Shown here: positions 63,946 to 64,000 of the stretch, piece by piece
Numbering within the stretch: the first letter of the stretch is position 1
Layout of the letters: every line of letters begins with the position of its first letter
From: Paraburkholderia youngii
Lineage (GTDB): Bacteria > Pseudomonadota > Gammaproteobacteria > Burkholderiales > Burkholderiaceae
Length of the DNA: 64,000 nucleotides
Direction: 5' to 3'
Assembly: GCF_013366925.1 (NCBI RefSeq)
Contig: NZ_JAALDK010000001.1
Location: 1,557,089 to 1,621,088 of the forward strand
Position numbers and translations under genes: made by a program
Notes under the pieces: model-generated
Told to the model about the DNA's origin: nothing
The model's input: the letters and a program-made list of their open reading frames with translations, nothing else
Database searches by the model: none

Positions 63946-64000
63946 TTATCCTTCCCGCCTCACCAACTGCTCCAGCACCGTCCGATAAGAGGTCGTCCCG
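63946..64000 (-). CDS. C-terminal end of an unidentified gene
   Basis: The frame from the window edge reads GTTSYRTVLEQLVRREG and a stop at 63946. Too short for a family assignment. Confidence 0.35.
   Translation of the reverse strand, partial: GTTSYRTVLEQLVRREG

Overview
The window looks like a Burkholderiaceae chromosome segment, most likely Paraburkholderia, Caballeronia or Burkholderia. The grounds are the GC-rich core genes with strong third-position bias, a Burkholderia-type general porin, an HU gene, a citrate synthase, a BPSL0761-family pair, and small hypothetical families typical of that group. This is a family-level inference from protein resemblance; no search was run.

Layout. 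(1) 1-16.6 kb is a decaying catabolic region. Two carboxymuconolactone-decarboxylase-like proteins, two MFS transporters, a cupin and an intact porin survive among pseudogenes: a porin, a PEP-mutase/isocitrate-lyase-family enzyme, a GMC oxidoreductase split by an IS5-family element, an IS3 transposase and a chemotaxis receptor. A LysR regulator stands divergent to a cupin-tautomerase-MFS set in which the cupin and the tautomerase are damaged. (2) 16.6-21.5 kb carries HU, a truncated membrane sensor and an NCS1 nucleobase permease. (3) 21.6-28.3 kb is a nest of mobile DNA: an IS91-family transposase cut by an IS21-family element (istA/istB), whose istA is itself cut by a serine-recombinase/HTH/DUF5372 element. 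(4) 28.3-33.4 kb is a block of small minus-strand genes (BPSL0761 family, DUF6471, ParS/MbcA-like antitoxins, Cys-rich proteins), partly duplicated and frameshifted. Four copies of one promoter whose spacer is a palindrome accompany it.

(5) 33.7-45.2 kb is a Tn7-like transposition region. It has a tniQ, then tnsA, tnsB and tnsC each preceded by a truncated, diverged copy of itself (A'-A-B'-B-C'-C). Downstream lies a 566-residue protein in the place of a target selector, ending in three tandem repeats that resemble the N-terminal DNA-binding domain of IS5-family transposases. This is the most unusual system in the window.

(6) 45.8-64 kb is core-like chromosome. It holds a haloacid dehalogenase, an ABC amino-acid binding protein with a trans-3-hydroxyproline-dehydratase-type enzyme, an LprI-like protein, a DUF429 protein overlapping a glycogen-debranching-type glucosidase, citrate synthase, an esterase, an MreB-like protein, a DHA2 efflux pump and an AraC regulator. 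Within it, 56.2-59 kb holds polymorphic-toxin material: a truncated RNase A-like effector with a possible immunity gene, a transthyretin-like adaptor, and a GH24 lysozyme effector overlapping an LprI-like candidate immunity gene.
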